Source: GWE2-40-63 sp041664345 (GTDB lineage: Bacteria; Bacteroidota; Bacteroidia; Bacteroidales; SZUA-534). Taken from it: a stretch of 64,000 bases of DNA. The stretch covers positions 1-64,000 of the forward strand of contig JBAYKX010000003.1 of the NCBI GenBank assembly GCA_041664345.1, in the 5' to 3' direction. This document shows positions 63,667 to 64,000 of the stretch, piece by piece. Position 1 is the first letter of the stretch. Each line of letters starts with the position of its first letter. Position numbers and translations under genes: made by a program. A model generated the notes under the pieces. It ran no database searches and was not told where the DNA came from. It worked only from the letters and a program-made list of their open reading frames with translations.

Positions 63667-64000
63667 TCAACTAAAATACCGTTTCCTGAAATAAAACGCC
63701 ACGCTTACAAGTCCAATCATTACCGGAACCTCAACCAACGGCCCAATTACGGCAGCAAAGGCTTCACCGGAATTCATCCCAAAAATGGCAATGGCAACGG
63801 CAATAGCCAACTCAAAATTGTTGCTGGCTGCGGTAAACGAAAGCGTTACCGATTGCCCATAGGTTGCTCCTACCCTTTTGCTCATGAAAAACGACAGCAC
63901 AAACATGATGATGAAATAAATGAGCAGTGGAATGGCTATCAGAACTACATGAAGCGGGATTTTAACAATGTATTCGCCTTTTAACGAAAACATGACCACA
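63667..64000 (-). CDS. acr3: Acr3-type arsenite efflux permease (C-terminal part, cut by window edge)
   Basis: The visible 110 residues contain LSFTAASNNFELAIAVAIAIFGMNSG and FAAVIGPLVEVPVMIGLV, the highly conserved last transmembrane segments of Acr3 arsenite permeases. The rest of the gene lies beyond position 64000. An ars operon (arsR, arsC, arsA/D) may follow outside the window; none is visible here. Confidence 0.88.
   Translation of the reverse strand, partial: VVMFSLKGEYIVKIPLHVVLIAIPLLIYFIIMFVLSFFMSKRVGATYGQSVTLSFTAASNNFELAIAVAIAIFGMNSGEAFAAVIGPLVEVPVMIGLVSVAFYFRKRYFS

Overview
The window comes from an AT-rich genome of the phylum Bacteroidota, most likely an anaerobic or facultatively anaerobic member of the Bacteroidales/Marinilabiliales type. 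The evidence is a subtilase with a type IX secretion C-terminal sorting domain, many lipoproteins, Bacteroidota-specific families (DUF6452/DUF6048-like pair, HU-like plus SPOR protein), TAnnTTTG-type promoter boxes in front of both tRNA genes, three PP2C/SpoIIE phosphatases and a sensory-type [FeFe]-hydrogenase. No rRNA, CRISPR array, integrase or transposase gene was seen.

Layout. 0.2-6.2 kb: a frameshifted lipoprotein, a divergent GH127/GH16 glycan-degrading pair, and a ParA-RHH-membrane protein operon. 6.2-16.1 kb: a low-complexity gap, htpG, a membrane-anchored receiver protein, a class III aminotransferase, a LytTR regulator, a secreted subtilase and a SpoU methyltransferase. 16.3-23.1 kb: two tRNA-Ser genes (UGA and CGA), each followed by displaced tRNA 3'-end fragments; the first set brackets an AAA+ ATPase and a HipBA module whose promoter region carries a large palindrome, and a TPR-SpoIIE phosphatase lies between the tRNAs. 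23.3-28 kb: a UvrD-like helicase with a built-in nuclease-like domain, a Schlafen/AlbA-type regulator, and RhuM and gene-tail remnants. 28-36.2 kb: housekeeping oxidoreductases, a DNPH1-like hydrolase, an HU-SPOR envelope protein, a membrane-NUDIX fusion, a PP2C-LysM transmembrane phosphatase, DUF554 and a TM1266-like regulator. 36.3-40.8 kb: a ChaN-like lipoprotein and a three-gene putative H2-sensing operon ([2Fe-2S] protein, HydS-like hydrogenase-PAS, SpoIIE phosphatase).

41.4-64 kb is increasingly accessory: a DUF6452/DUF6048-like pair, an MFS exporter, an ankyrin-caspase protein, AraC/VOC/cupin genes, then operons separated by four copies of a dispersed noncoding element (49.9, 52.8, 56.1 and 58.6 kb). 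These blocks hold an AbiE toxin-antitoxin pair with a truncated HSP90-type ATPase gene, a CrtI-type desaturase/GNAT/membrane operon, and a DUF/AraC/MBL group. A GH97 glycosidase, a QorB-like/HxlR divergent pair, a DUF4256 protein and the C-terminal part of an Acr3 arsenite transporter close the window.

Two themes stand out. The first is signalling through PP2C-type phosphatases, one coupled to a hydrogenase-derived sensor and one to LysM domains. The second is accessory DNA repeatedly bounded by duplicated 3' ends of neighbouring genes or tRNAs, which suggests that cassette-like replacement at gene 3' ends shapes this part of the chromosome.
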